Source: Bacteroidota bacterium (GTDB lineage Bacteria; Bacteroidota; Bacteroidia; UKL13-3). From it: DNA of 64,000 bases. The stretch covers positions 1 through 64,000 of the forward strand of contig CANHGM010000003.1 of assembly GCA_947460345.1 (NCBI GenBank), given 5' to 3'. The first letter of the stretch is position 1. Every line of letters begins with the position of its first letter. Shown here in pieces: positions 51,868 to 61,904 of the stretch. The translations under genes were made by a program, and so were the position numbers. Below the pieces are notes generated by a model. That model ran no database searches. It was not told the origin of the DNA and was given only the letters and a program-made list of their open reading frames with translations.

Positions 51868-53814
51868 TTAGTATAAATTATATTCTTTAATGTACATATC
51901 CAAATCGTATTGGTTCATAATATAAAACTTCTTTTCATCGCTGGTCACTATTAATTTTACAGGGTGGGTAATAGTAGTAGCCATACTTTTTATAACATTG
52001 CCTGTAGTCATGTCAAATATATAAATATTGTTAGGAACTACTGCCATCATATAATGGTCTTGGTTGAAAAACTTGATGCACTCAGGGGCAATGTTCATGG
52101 GGATGGTAAGTCTTAATGAATAGTCAGAGGTATTGTAAATGTATAGTGCATTTTTACTGTCGGTCCACGAATAGATAAAACTTCCGTTATCGCTAATTTT
52201 CACATAGGGCATGGCAATATCGGCGTGGCTTTCTTCATTGCCTGTAGCTAAATTCCAGCGGGTAAACTTTCCTGACACATCATTGGCCATTATATATTGA
52301 CCACGTATTGAGAAAGTGGAATTATAACCTTGCAATATCTTTTTTTCTAAAGCTACTTTTTTATTCATTAAGTCATATACATATAACATATTATATCCTT
52401 CACGTATGACTTCATAAGCTACATATTTATCATCAGGACTAAAGTTTATATATTTCACATTACCGCCTTCAGCCTGCGGTGGATACAAAGATTTTACTTT
52501 TCTATAAGTGCTGCCATCTTGTTTATAGAGGTCAATATAATTGTCGTTATAGACAGCAAAATAAAAATGCAGGTTGCTTGCTTTTAATATATAATCGGCA
52601 TCCACTTTAAATTTTAAAAAATCAATTTCTGTTCCATTGCTATTAATCACATGGCATCCTTCTGTAGACAATGCATAATAGTTGCCGCCCTCATACCAAG
52701 CTTCTAACGGATATTTTACACCATCGGAAATTGGTGTGGTATTTAAACAATTGTTCAAAGTATAAACGGTTTTATATTTCACATAATCAAAATCTACAAA
52801 GCCATCCACTGCTTCGCTAAAAGTATTTGAGGTAAAATATCCCACTAAATAATCTTCCATGTCGTACACGCCAATGCAGCCTTGGTGGTATGTTTGCGGT
52901 CGCGTATTAATAAGTTGCTGATCAACCTCTTTTCTTTGCGATTTATAATATTCTATTGTTTGTCTCCTTGAACTATTAAAATTGGATGATTCTTGTGATA
53001 CTCTGCTGTAGGATGCGTCTGCCGCCGCACTTATTTCATTGATGGTGTTTGCTACATAATTTGCAATTTCAGTTACTGATTGCTCTAGCTGTTGATTGGC
53101 AATTTGCCTATTATGCATTTGTACAACCTGGTTGTGAAAATTAATCGCATTTTGATTAATCATATTCACCTTGGCTTGCTGCTCTGGTGTCATATCCACT
53201 CCCGGTAATAATAGCGAAGGAGCACACGGATAGTCTATACCATTCACATTTATTTTGCACGGTGGAAGTGATGCCTCAAGTTTTGCAGCAGCTACAGCTT
53301 CATCTTTCGTTTTCGTCTCCGATTCAGTCGCTTTATCTAATTTACTTTTATTGTTAGTAGCTGCTCCAGTACCCCCAGATTTGCTAATATTTCCAGCAGC
53401 TGTTGATGAACCTACAGTTTTATTACTTTCTCCCTGCAATGATGATGATGTTGTGCCCTGCTTCTCTGTTTTTGACTCAGTTTTATCTTTCGATGATGAA
53501 ACAGAGCTAGGACAAAAAACAAGGTTTTTGTATTCAGATTCTTTCTTCTTTTGTGCAGCCACTCTCGCTTTTTCGGCTTCGTCTTCTACTTTCTTTTTTG
53601 CTTCATATTCAGCTTTGCGTTTTGCCACTTCGGCGTCTCTTTTCTCTTGCTCTTTTCTTTCCTCTCCTTGGCAACCCGCGCATGAATTTCCTTCTGGTCC
53701 ATCAGGCAGCACAACACATTTCTGAGGCCGCAGCGCACAGCGACAGCTGAAGTTATGCTGAGCATTGACTCTAAAACTTGTTACTAGTAAAATAACAAAA
53801 TATATTTTTTTCAT
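51868..53814 (-). CDS. Secreted protein with Lys/Ala/Glu-rich segment and beta-propeller
   Basis: About 649 residues from MKKIYFV. Signal peptide; a small Cys-rich stretch (FSCRCALRPQKC, SCAGCQG) right after it; a charged coiled-coil region (KEQEKRDAEVAKRKAEYEAKK); a Ser/Thr/Gly-rich linker; a Gln/Asn-rich helical segment; then a WD40-like propeller in the C-terminal half (KYINFSPDDKYVAYEVI, KISDNGSFIYSWTDSKNALYIYN). The high Ala/Lys/Ser bias differs from neighbours. Function unknown. Confidence 0.7.
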   Translation of the reverse strand: MKKIYFVILLVTSFRVNAQHNFSCRCALRPQKCVVLPDGPEGNSCAGCQGEERKEQEKRDAEVAKRKAEYEAKKKVEDEAEKARVAAQKKKESEYKNLVFCPSSVSSSKDKTESKTEKQGTTSSSLQGESNKTVGSSTAAGNISKSGGTGAATNNKSKLDKATESETKTKDEAVAAAKLEASLPPCKINVNGIDYPCAPSLLLPGVDMTPEQQAKVNMINQNAINFHNQVVQMHNRQIANQQLEQSVTEIANYVANTINEISAAADASYSRVSQESSNFNSSRRQTIEYYKSQRKEVDQQLINTRPQTYHQGCIGVYDMEDYLVGYFTSNTFSEAVDGFVDFDYVKYKTVYTLNNCLNTTPISDGVKYPLEAWYEGGNYYALSTEGCHVINSNGTEIDFLKFKVDADYILKASNLHFYFAVYNDNYIDLYKQDGSTYRKVKSLYPPQAEGGNVKYINFSPDDKYVAYEVIREGYNMLYVYDLMNKKVALEKKILQGYNSTFSIRGQYIMANDVSGKFTRWNLATGNEESHADIAMPYVKISDNGSFIYSWTDSKNALYIYNTSDYSLRLTIPMNIAPECIKFFNQDHYMMAVVPNNIYIFDMTTGNVIKSMATTITHPVKLIVTSDEKKFYIMNQYDLDMYIKEYNLY

Positions 53815-53853
53815 TTGTCGCAAAAATAAAAAAAAACTGAAATAAAAAAAATC

Positions 53854-54177
53854 TCAGATTTTTAAGTATGCATTAAACCTGCTAACAGCTAGTGTTTCCT
53901 GCAGTATAACTAATTTGTAATAATTCCAAAATTGTCTTATCACTTCATCATGCCTGGTAATTTCAGTATGTTCGAACTTGTTTGCTCCACAACAAACACT
54001 TGTAATAAACTGTTTAATCAATTGTGATGATGAATACCCTCTATTACTTCCTTGTTCTGGCAAATCAAGATGATCTAAACATGCATCAAAATCCATTTTA
54101 TCCAACATGTTTTTTAAAAGTAGAATACCTGCCCAAGGGGTTATTTCTTTATCAGTAAACTCTATTTTTATATCCAA
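53854..54177 (-). pseudogene. IS1380-family transposase, N-terminal fragment
   Basis: 107 residues: IEFTDKEITPWAGILLLKNMLDK, then SNRGYSSSQLIKQFITSVCCGANKFEHTEITRHDEVIRQFW, are characteristic of the N terminus of IS1380-family transposases. The catalytic DDE region is missing and the reading ends in unrelated residues. The palindrome at 54272-54292 may derive from the lost end of the element. Confidence 0.75.
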
Positions 54178-54271
54178 TTTCGTTCTAAGTTTTTCTTACT
54201 CAAAATTGACTTGATAAAGCAAATACAAATACACTTTTTTCCAATGATAGCAAGGATTAAGCCGTCACATT

Positions 54272-54292
54272 TTCTAATGACCGCCATTAGAA
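54272..54292. repeat. Palindrome upstream of IS1380 fragment
   Basis: TTCTAATG and CATTAGAA (8 bp each) around ACCGC. CTAATGAC recurs at 54309-54316. Possibly the remains of the terminal repeat of the inserted element. Confidence 0.4.
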
Positions 54293-54442
54293 ATTTTTCC
54301 TAATGACAATTTTGGGAAAAATCCCATGACCATTTATATAATTTAAAATTGTTATTTTAATATCATCATTTTATTTTTAGTTCGGTTTTAAAGTAAAAAT
54401 GAATACCTTCGTCATACCAAATTAAAAAAACATTTTTGCATC

Positions 54443-56137
54443 ATGGACAGAAGAGAATTTTTCTCACCACTTACCAGCTCTATCAAATCTGGTATAAGCT
54501 CCCCTAAACATATAGATCAAATATCAGCTACCAAAAAAGTAAACCGCGGTCTTAGCACAGGTATCACCCCTTATATTGGTGCATGGACCTACGACCAAGT
54601 GGCTCATCTGCTCAGACGAACCATGTTTGGAGCTACCATTGATGATATCAAGTATTTTCTGGGTAAAAATATGGATGCTGCTGTAGACGAACTCCTAAAC
54701 CCTACCGCTGCCCTTCCATCGCCTCCCATCAATGCTTATAATACCGCTCAAGCTATTGACCCCAATGTCATTGCAGGACTAACATGGGTAAACGCCTCTG
54801 ACGACCCAAACTTTAACCCTCAAAGACGCTTGTCGCTCAAAACTTGGTGGATGGGCGTGATGATCAATCAAGATAGAAGCATCAGAGAAAAAATGGTGAT
54901 GTTTTGGCATAACCACTTCTCTACTGAAATAAACACCTACGACTCCCCAATGCTAGCATACAGGCATAATAACCTGCTAAGAATCAATTCCCTAGGTAAC
55001 TTTAAATCTTTTGTAAAAGACATCACCAAAGATGGAGCAATGTTGGTATATCTAAACGGAAACGTAAATACCAAAGCAGCTCCTGACGAAAACTACGCTC
55101 GCGAACTTCAAGAACTATTTACCGTGGGCAAAGACTTAAACCCACATTATTCTGAAGATGATGTGAAAAATGCAGCTAAAGTTCTCACAGGTTGGAGAAT
55201 AAATAACCAAAGACAAGTTTCATTTGATGTGTCTAAACACGATACTACCAATAAAACATTCTCTTCATTTTATAATAATACCACCATCACTGGTCAATCA
55301 TCAGCTAATGCAGGCGACTTAGAACTTGATTCCCTTCTGAACATGATTTTTGCACAAGATGAAGTAGCCCGTTATATCTGTCGAAAACTCTATAGATATT
55401 TTGTATACTACGATATTGATGCTGCCACCGAACAAAATGTGATAGTGCCTCTGGCCAATATATTCAGACAAAACAATTATGGTATTTTACCTGTACTCTC
55501 AGCCCTGTTTAAATCAGAACATTTTTTTGATGCAGCCAATATGGGTTGCTTGATAAAACCGCCTACAGATTTTGTGGTAAGCATGTGCAGAACAACCTAT
55601 TTAAAGTTTCCTGACCCTGGAACGCAATACGACATTCTCTATAAACATTGGGCAGATTTATATATATTTAACTACGCCATAGGACAAGACATTGGCGACC
55701 CTCCGAATGTGGCTGGTTGGCCTGCATACTACCAAATTCCAAGTTACCATGAGTTGTGGATCAATAGCGATTCGTTACCTAAACGTAACCAAATAACCGA
55801 CTATTATGTAGCTGTTGGCAATAAGAAAGGCAACTTTACCGTAATCATGGATTTGATTGAATTGTCGAAAAAAATGACAAAGCCTGATGACCCTAATATA
55901 TTGATTGATGATTTGTGTAAGTATTTACATGCCTCGCTTTCACTATCTGCAACCACCAAACTCACCACCAAAATTTCGACCTTGCTCTCAGGGCAAGCAC
56001 AAGATTATTATTGGACAAATGCTTGGAACGACCATATAAACAACCCCAATGATGCTACTAAAAAGCAAATCGTAACCTTGAGATTAATGCTTTTGTATCG
56101 TTACTTACTTGACCTATCTGAATATCAACTTTCATAA
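54443..56137 (+). CDS. DUF1800 protein
   Basis: 564 residues. Twin-arginine-like start (DRREFF), then HLLRRTMFGATIDDIKYFL, MVMFWHNHFSTE and NYARELQELFTVGKDLNP, the recognised DUF1800 blocks. It stands 24 bases before a DUF1501 gene, a pairing conserved across many phyla. Its biochemical role is not settled; exported, probably via Tat. Confidence 0.93.
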   Translation: MDRREFFSPLTSSIKSGISSPKHIDQISATKKVNRGLSTGITPYIGAWTYDQVAHLLRRTMFGATIDDIKYFLGKNMDAAVDELLNPTAALPSPPINAYNTAQAIDPNVIAGLTWVNASDDPNFNPQRRLSLKTWWMGVMINQDRSIREKMVMFWHNHFSTEINTYDSPMLAYRHNNLLRINSLGNFKSFVKDITKDGAMLVYLNGNVNTKAAPDENYARELQELFTVGKDLNPHYSEDDVKNAAKVLTGWRINNQRQVSFDVSKHDTTNKTFSSFYNNTTITGQSSANAGDLELDSLLNMIFAQDEVARYICRKLYRYFVYYDIDAATEQNVIVPLANIFRQNNYGILPVLSALFKSEHFFDAANMGCLIKPPTDFVVSMCRTTYLKFPDPGTQYDILYKHWADLYIFNYAIGQDIGDPPNVAGWPAYYQIPSYHELWINSDSLPKRNQITDYYVAVGNKKGNFTVIMDLIELSKKMTKPDDPNILIDDLCKYLHASLSLSATTKLTTKISTLLSGQAQDYYWTNAWNDHINNPNDATKKQIVTLRLMLLYRYLLDLSEYQLS

Positions 56138-56161
56138 CCATATATCTAATATACACAGAAA

Positions 56162-57751
56162 ATGAAACGTAGAAATTTTATAAAAAATACCATCCCAGTT
56201 GCACTATTGCCAACTTTTATAAATGGACAACATGTGACAGCTATGGGGCCAAACTCTGTTCTAGGTAAGATGGCTGCCGCTTTTACTGATACCGACCACG
56301 TATTGGTATTGGTACAATTGTCAGGCGGAAATGATGGGTTGAATATGGTGATACCCCTAGACAAATATGGAATTCTTGGCAATGCCCGTAGTAATGTATT
56401 GATACCTGATACCAAAGTGTTAAAACTGAACGGTACGAATGCCACTGGCTTACACCCCAGCATGTCTCATTTACAAAAATTGTATAATGACGGCAAACTA
56501 AATATAGTTCAAAATGTGGGCTACCCTAATCCTAACTATTCACACTTTAGAGCTACTGATATATGGTTATCAGGTTCAGACAGCAACCAAGTGCTAAACA
56601 CCGGTTGGCAAGGCCGATACTTAGCAGGAGAATACCCAAACTTCCCTGCAGGTTACCCCAATGCCAACATGCCTGATCCGCTATCAATAGTAATTGGCTC
56701 ATTAGTATCGCCTGCCTTTCAAGGTCCGGCTGTGAACATGGCCATGAGCATCAGTGATCCAGCTAATTTTTATAACATGATAAATGGCACCACCGACCCT
56801 GTGCCAAATACCCATGCGGGTCACGAACTTAGTTATATACGCACGGTTGCCGACCAAACCACACAATATGCCACTGTAATAAAAGCTGCGGCAGCTAAGG
56901 CTACCAATAAATCTACCTTGTGGCCGGCAGCTAAAAAGAACAAACTAGCCGATCAATTGAAAATAGTTTCGCAATTAATTGCCGGTGGACTAAAAACCCG
57001 TGTATATATGGTGAATCTAGGTGGCTTTGACAACCACTCAAACCAAGTAGATTTATCAGACCATACCAAAGGCGTTCATGCCGATTTGTTGTTCAATTTA
57101 TCACAAGCCATTGAAGCTTTTATGGATGATTGTCAGTTGCTAGGCATAGCCAATAGAATTATGGGAATGACCTTTTCAGAATTTGGTAGAAGAATCGTAT
57201 CAAACCAAAGTGGAGGTACAGACCACGGAGCTGCAGCACCAGTGATATTGTTTGGTAACCAAGTAAAATCAGGCATTACAGGTTCAAGCCCTAACCTTCC
57301 ACAAACACCTACTGTGAATGACAACATAGACATGGAACACGATTTCAGGCAGATATATACTACCATTATGAAAGATTGGTTCTGCTTAAACCCAGCCGAT
57401 GTAAAAGCAACCATGCTTAAAGATTTTACCCCACTTTCAATCATCAATTCTACTTGCAACAGCAATGCTATAGCTGATGATATCAGAAAGAACTCAGGCA
57501 CCAAATTGTTAAGTATATATCCTAACCCTATGACTGACCAAAGCAATTTGTCTATAGAAAGCAAAGGTGGCAATGTATTGGTGAGACTATATACCATGGA
57601 AGGCAAAGAAGTAGAAACCTTAGTAAACGAAAACTTGGCTCCAGGTTCCCACCAAATATCATTTGCTAGAAAAGAACTTACAGCAGGATTATATATTGTA
57701 AGAATGGACCACAACTTAATGGTGCAAACAAAAACCTTAGTAGTGCAATAA
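56162..57751 (+). CDS. DUF1501 protein with T9SS sorting domain
   Basis: 529 residues. Twin-arginine-like start (KRRNFIKN), DUF1501 features VLVQLSGGNDGLNMVIPLDKYG, LGGFDNHSNQVDLSDHTKGVHADLL and FSEFGRRIVSNQSGGTDHGAAAPVILFG (alkaline-phosphatase/sulfatase-superfamily metal site likely). The C terminus (SIYPNPMTDQSNLSIES, ending in TKTLVVQ) is a T9SS sorting domain. Paired with the DUF1800 gene upstream. Confidence 0.93.
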   Translation: MKRRNFIKNTIPVALLPTFINGQHVTAMGPNSVLGKMAAAFTDTDHVLVLVQLSGGNDGLNMVIPLDKYGILGNARSNVLIPDTKVLKLNGTNATGLHPSMSHLQKLYNDGKLNIVQNVGYPNPNYSHFRATDIWLSGSDSNQVLNTGWQGRYLAGEYPNFPAGYPNANMPDPLSIVIGSLVSPAFQGPAVNMAMSISDPANFYNMINGTTDPVPNTHAGHELSYIRTVADQTTQYATVIKAAAAKATNKSTLWPAAKKNKLADQLKIVSQLIAGGLKTRVYMVNLGGFDNHSNQVDLSDHTKGVHADLLFNLSQAIEAFMDDCQLLGIANRIMGMTFSEFGRRIVSNQSGGTDHGAAAPVILFGNQVKSGITGSSPNLPQTPTVNDNIDMEHDFRQIYTTIMKDWFCLNPADVKATMLKDFTPLSIINSTCNSNAIADDIRKNSGTKLLSIYPNPMTDQSNLSIESKGGNVLVRLYTMEGKEVETLVNENLAPGSHQISFARKELTAGLYIVRMDHNLMVQTKTLVVQ

Positions 57752-57777
57752 AGCTGAATATATAACCAAACTTATAT

Positions 57778-58533
57778 ATGACTTTTTATGAGCTGAGCAA
57801 AGTTGAACGCATCAAATTAGTTCGGCAAATACACCAACATATTTGTGGTGATATTGCTAAAAAAAACATTGTCTATATATATAAATATTTTAGCGACGAA
57901 GATACCTATATACGAAAATCAGCTTATATAGAAATTGGGAAAATATATAATCAAGATACGAGTCAGTTAACTGCCATCATCAAGCTATTAAACAGATTAG
58001 CCACAGATACTGATTTTAAAGTAAGACAAACGGTAATAAATGCCGCAGGAGAAATAGGGAAAAGAGATTTTGAAGCGGTAAAACATTTTTTTGACCATGG
58101 CTTGTTTGATGCACACCATTCACCAAGAAATGCGGTGATAGGCTCCATAAAAAAAATGGGTGAAGTGAATCCTAAACCTATACTAAGTTGGGCAAAAAAT
58201 TATATACACCACACAGATAAAGAAATTCGCAGAGAGATTTGTCATGGAATAGAATTGAGAGGTAGAAAATACCCTGAAGATATTCTACCGCTATTAAAAG
58301 AACTGGAGCACGACCCTACTTCAAGAGTATATAAAACTTTGGTGCATGTTATTGGGCAAATAGCTTACAAAAAAGGATGTTTAGAAAAAGTGATTGCTCA
58401 TTTAAAAACATGGAAAAACAGTGCTCTAGTAGCTGAGGCTATTTATGAAATTATAGATGTGCATCACAGATATAGAAACTTTTCATACCTTACCCAAGAA
58501 CAAGCTAAAAAATATATACAAGAGCATTATTAA
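57778..58533 (+). CDS. HEAT-repeat protein (DNA alkylation repair-like fold)
   Basis: 251 residues made almost wholly of alpha-helical HEAT-type repeats (EDTYIRKSAYIEIGKIYN, DTDFKVRQTVINAAGEIGKR, HTDKEIRREICHGIELRG). The layout resembles AlkD/AlkC-like proteins, but the DNA-binding aromatic and Asp residues cannot be confirmed by eye. No signal peptide. It follows the DUF1501 gene by 26 bases in the same direction. Confidence 0.75.
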   Translation: MTFYELSKVERIKLVRQIHQHICGDIAKKNIVYIYKYFSDEDTYIRKSAYIEIGKIYNQDTSQLTAIIKLLNRLATDTDFKVRQTVINAAGEIGKRDFEAVKHFFDHGLFDAHHSPRNAVIGSIKKMGEVNPKPILSWAKNYIHHTDKEIRREICHGIELRGRKYPEDILPLLKELEHDPTSRVYKTLVHVIGQIAYKKGCLEKVIAHLKTWKNSALVAEAIYEIIDVHHRYRNFSYLTQEQAKKYIQEHY

Positions 58534-58558
58534 AACGCAAGATTATATATATAATATA

Positions 58559-59557
58559 TTAAAACTCTTTTTCGCTTTCTATACCAAAGAGTTTTCCAGT
58601 TTTAATTAACTCTAACTCTTCTAATAAATTCTTTTTGTTGCGTGAGGTAAGTTCAGCTGGGTCAAGTGAAGTTAAATCAGGGCGGCCAGCATTTACCCAT
58701 GCTGTATACCAAAAACTAGCTGTGGCAGCAATAGAAAGTTTCATTTGGTTTTCGACCATACCATTTAAAGCTTTGTGAAGTTCTTCAGTATAACTATCAG
58801 CAAACAACAAATTGCCATATTTATTCTTGATAGGTTTACCCTCGTTGTCTAGTTTGTATATTTTTTCTTTGCTGAACTTACTTTTCAAATCTTTGTCAAC
58901 TGACAATAACGTATCAACTAATTTGTGTGAATGCATAATTATATTCCAAGTTTCTTGTTGAATATTTTCGATATATACTGCTTCACCCACTTGCAAATTG
59001 TAATTTTTGCCAAACAACTCTGGTATTCTAGATTCCCATAGGGCATGTATACCTTTTTGGTTAGTCATTTGACCATCATAGTTTGCAGAGGTGTGTAAAG
59101 GCATATGAGCATCGCCTATATAATGACCAAGGTCGGCAGCTAGGAATAATATTTCGGTTTTCTTTCTTTCTTTAAAAGCTTTGGTTAGTTTAACCATCAT
59201 ATCTTGTAAGTACCAATATAAAATACCATTTTGGTTGATATACTTTTCAGGATACTTGGCTTTTAACAACTCTAAAGTTTGCGGAATGCTATCAAGCGGA
59301 GCATAGTTTTCTAAGTCTATATAATGCCTTGGGCTCTCTGCTTTATCGTTGATGGTATACTTGCGAACATCAGGAACTGTAGATTCTTGAGTGATATAGT
59401 CGATATGGTTGTAGAAAAAACCCTGCATGCTAGCAGGAAGAGCAAACACAGCAGCTCTATTGATATGTTCGTGTCCAAAAATACCCCATGAAATGTTGAC
59501 AACAGCACCTAAAACAATGCTTGCAATAATTACTTTTTGTGTTATTAATTTTTTCAT
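58559..59557 (-). CDS. S1/P1 nuclease- or zinc phospholipase C-like secreted enzyme
   Basis: 332 residues. Signal anchor, then the mature N terminus WGIFGHEHINRAAV. Further zinc ligands appear in DYITQESTVPDVRKY, ESPRHYIDL and LAADLGHYIGDAHMPLHTSANYDG. This His/Asp pattern with an early Trp is shared by zinc-dependent phospholipases C and S1/P1 nucleases; the closest general name is zinc-dependent phospholipase C family. Secreted to the periplasm or beyond. Confidence 0.87.
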   Translation of the reverse strand: MKKLITQKVIIASIVLGAVVNISWGIFGHEHINRAAVFALPASMQGFFYNHIDYITQESTVPDVRKYTINDKAESPRHYIDLENYAPLDSIPQTLELLKAKYPEKYINQNGILYWYLQDMMVKLTKAFKERKKTEILFLAADLGHYIGDAHMPLHTSANYDGQMTNQKGIHALWESRIPELFGKNYNLQVGEAVYIENIQQETWNIIMHSHKLVDTLLSVDKDLKSKFSKEKIYKLDNEGKPIKNKYGNLLFADSYTEELHKALNGMVENQMKLSIAATASFWYTAWVNAGRPDLTSLDPAELTSRNKKNLLEELELIKTGKLFGIESEKEF

Positions 59558-59559
59558 AT

Positions 59560-61185
59560 CTATTTTGTTAAAGTAGGTATATATTGATAAAAAACATACC
59601 CGCCATCTTTATATATTTTTTTAAATTTTTTTAGGTAAATATCTGTATTTTTTTCATCATCAATTCTAGCAATCATAAATTGACTTTTATTGGTTTGATC
59701 GATTTCAAATAATGTTTTTACAGGTAAAGTAGCTTCTGCATATAGCAATATCTTATCAGTACAAAAATCGTTATAAGATATAATGGTAGATTGTGGAGAT
59801 TTTACTTTTTCACAAAAGTGTTTGATAGGTGAATCGTAACTATTTTTAATATATTTAAAAGTAGAACCTATATATGCAGCATTAAACATAAACAGAGATG
59901 TACAAAACAAAATCAAACCATTATATATTTGTCTTTTCATTAACAAGAAACAAGAGATAAGCAAAACCACACCTAATATTACTGTTATTATTTTACCTAA
60001 ATAACTATTGTTTAAAGGGTCTAAACAATTTGATAACACATGAGACTGAGTAATATTAGACAATTCATTTTTAAAAGAAGGCAACCAAGCAATAATTAAA
60101 AAAGAAGTAACCACTCCCCCACCTATAAATAAAAAAATACTATTTAAAGCAATAGGCCAATAGAAACTTTCTTTAAGATAAAACACTATAGCAAAAGCAG
60201 CTAAAAAAGACATAGGCACCATCAATAAATACAAAGACCTATAATCGACCAAAGCATATATAGCTACAACCAACATATATTGATTGATCCACTTGATAAA
60301 ATGCCTTTGGTTCATGCTGTTATTGGTTCTTATATTTCTAACTGACACACTCAACACATTCATTGGGAAAGAAGCAATGGTAATTAACAGAGCAATAGCT
60401 GTAAATTTAAGACCATAATGATAAGTGAGAAACAAGCTGTCAATCCATTTGTAAAAAATTGTATATCCAGCATCTAAAAATATTGACAATGGCCATATAG
60501 CAAAAAATATAACCGATAACACAAAGTACATCAACACATCATTGAGTTTATCTTTAACATTAAATCTTTCATTAACCCAATAAAGTAAATAATTACTAAA
60601 ACATATAATGATGGCGACAAAACCCATACTAAGTGAGGCTAATCCCGTATAAATTGCAGCAGCTAAAAAATTTGATGAAGATACATTTTCATTAAAAGTA
60701 GCTCTTTGCAACCTGTAAATTGCCAAAAAACTAAAAGCAAAACCAACCCCAAAAGAAGAAGCTGACCTAAGTAACAAAAAAGAAATTGGTGTAGCTAGCA
60801 AAAGTAAAATCCACCAAAAGGCAACTTTGTCATCAAAATAATTAGATGCAATTTTATATATAGATAAAAGAAAAAATATAGAAACAGCTATACTAGGCAA
60901 CCTAGCTGCCATATATAAATTATCAGTAAAAGACAAAGAAAGTTTTCCTAACCATAAAATCAGAGGTGGTTGACTGTAATCAGGTGAAAAATTATAGGTA
61001 TAATGAAAATATGAATCTGAAATAGACAACTCTCTAATTTTTTCGACCAAAGAAAGCTCTAGCCCATCAAGTGGGAAAATACTTGATGAAAATGGTAAAA
61101 GTACTGACAACAATGAAAGTACAATTAAAAAAAGGGCTATAATGTCAGGCAGTCTTCTCAAAATATTTACCTCAGATTTTGGCAA
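59560..61185 (-). CDS. Membrane glycosyltransferase-like protein (GT39/ArnT type)
   Basis: 541 residues with about ten or more hydrophobic helices. The first periplasmic loop has FPLDGLELSLVEKIRE and SPDYSQPPLILWLGKLS, the acidic-residue pattern of ArnT/PMT-type transferases that use polyprenyl-phosphate sugars. Convergent neighbours are absent; it lies two bases after the preceding zinc enzyme gene in transcription order. The acceptor is unknown. Confidence 0.8.
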   Translation of the reverse strand: MPKSEVNILRRLPDIIALFLIVLSLLSVLLPFSSSIFPLDGLELSLVEKIRELSISDSYFHYTYNFSPDYSQPPLILWLGKLSLSFTDNLYMAARLPSIAVSIFFLLSIYKIASNYFDDKVAFWWILLLLATPISFLLLRSASSFGVGFAFSFLAIYRLQRATFNENVSSSNFLAAAIYTGLASLSMGFVAIIICFSNYLLYWVNERFNVKDKLNDVLMYFVLSVIFFAIWPLSIFLDAGYTIFYKWIDSLFLTYHYGLKFTAIALLITIASFPMNVLSVSVRNIRTNNSMNQRHFIKWINQYMLVVAIYALVDYRSLYLLMVPMSFLAAFAIVFYLKESFYWPIALNSIFLFIGGGVVTSFLIIAWLPSFKNELSNITQSHVLSNCLDPLNNSYLGKIITVILGVVLLISCFLLMKRQIYNGLILFCTSLFMFNAAYIGSTFKYIKNSYDSPIKHFCEKVKSPQSTIISYNDFCTDKILLYAEATLPVKTLFEIDQTNKSQFMIARIDDEKNTDIYLKKFKKIYKDGGYVFYQYIPTLTK

Positions 61186-61242
61186 ATATATCCTTTTTAT
61201 TTTAATTTAACATGAATTAATTGTAAGCAGTATTCAAACAAA

Positions 61243-61268
61243 AAACCGCACCCTTTCAGGTACGGTTT
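61243..61268. terminator. Terminator between Hsp20 and GT39-like genes
   Basis: AAACCGcACC pairs with GGTaCGGTTT around a six-base loop, with one mismatch pair in the stem and flanking A and T runs. It follows the hsp20 gene on the minus strand. Confidence 0.65.
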
Positions 61269-61305
61269 ATCTCATTAAATCGATCTATCATTACATTTAC
61301 AAAGC

Positions 61306-61737
61306 TTATTTCACTTCGATGGTATTTACTTTAGCTAGTTCTTTTTCTTTTTTGGGAATGGTTAAAGCCAAAACGCCATTTTCAAATGTAGCATCAATTT
61401 TTTCAGTGTTGGCTTTTTCACCTAATCTGAAAGAACGCTCAAACATTCCATATTTGGTTTCTATGCGGTGATAGGTTCTGTTTTCTTCAGTTACTTTTTT
61501 TCTTTCGCCACTAATAGTTAACACTTGATTTTCGATTTTCACTTGGATTTCATCTTTCTTAAATCCAGGCAATGCTACATGAACATCATATGACTCTTTG
61601 GTTTCAGAAATATCTACTTTGGGTACAAAAACCCCTTCTGGTCCTGTAAATATTTCAGCGTTTAAATTTCCTAAACGAAATGGATTAAAAGTATCCATAA
61701 AATCGTTTCTGCTTTTTAAATAGTTTTTAGTATACAT
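61306..61737 (-). CDS. hsp20: Small heat-shock protein Hsp20/alpha-crystallin
   Basis: 143 residues. The alpha-crystallin domain covers about residues 40-140: VDISETKESYDVHVALPGFKKDEIQVKI, then VLTISGERK, and the C-terminal GVLALTIPKKE. It prevents aggregation of unfolded proteins. Normal length. Separate transcription unit with a terminator. Confidence 0.95.
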   Translation of the reverse strand: MYTKNYLKSRNDFMDTFNPFRLGNLNAEIFTGPEGVFVPKVDISETKESYDVHVALPGFKKDEIQVKIENQVLTISGERKKVTEENRTYHRIETKYGMFERSFRLGEKANTEKIDATFENGVLALTIPKKEKELAKVNTIEVK

Positions 61738-61871
61738 GCTTTTTAAATTTTAATTGTTTCTTCTTACTTAACACAATATATACCACTAATTATTTGAGCC
61801 ATATTGACTTACAAAATTTTAAAGCTTATAAAATAGCGAAAAAAAAAGTCATCTTTTATAGCAAAATGCTA

Positions 61872-61879
61872 TATATTTG
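61872..61879 (+). promoter_or_regulatory. -7 box TATATTTG before the CotH-kinase gene
   Basis: TAnnTTTG box 25 bases upstream of the ATG at 61905. Confidence 0.5.
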
Positions 61880-61904
61880 CTATAATTATCACATCTATCA
61901 ACAA

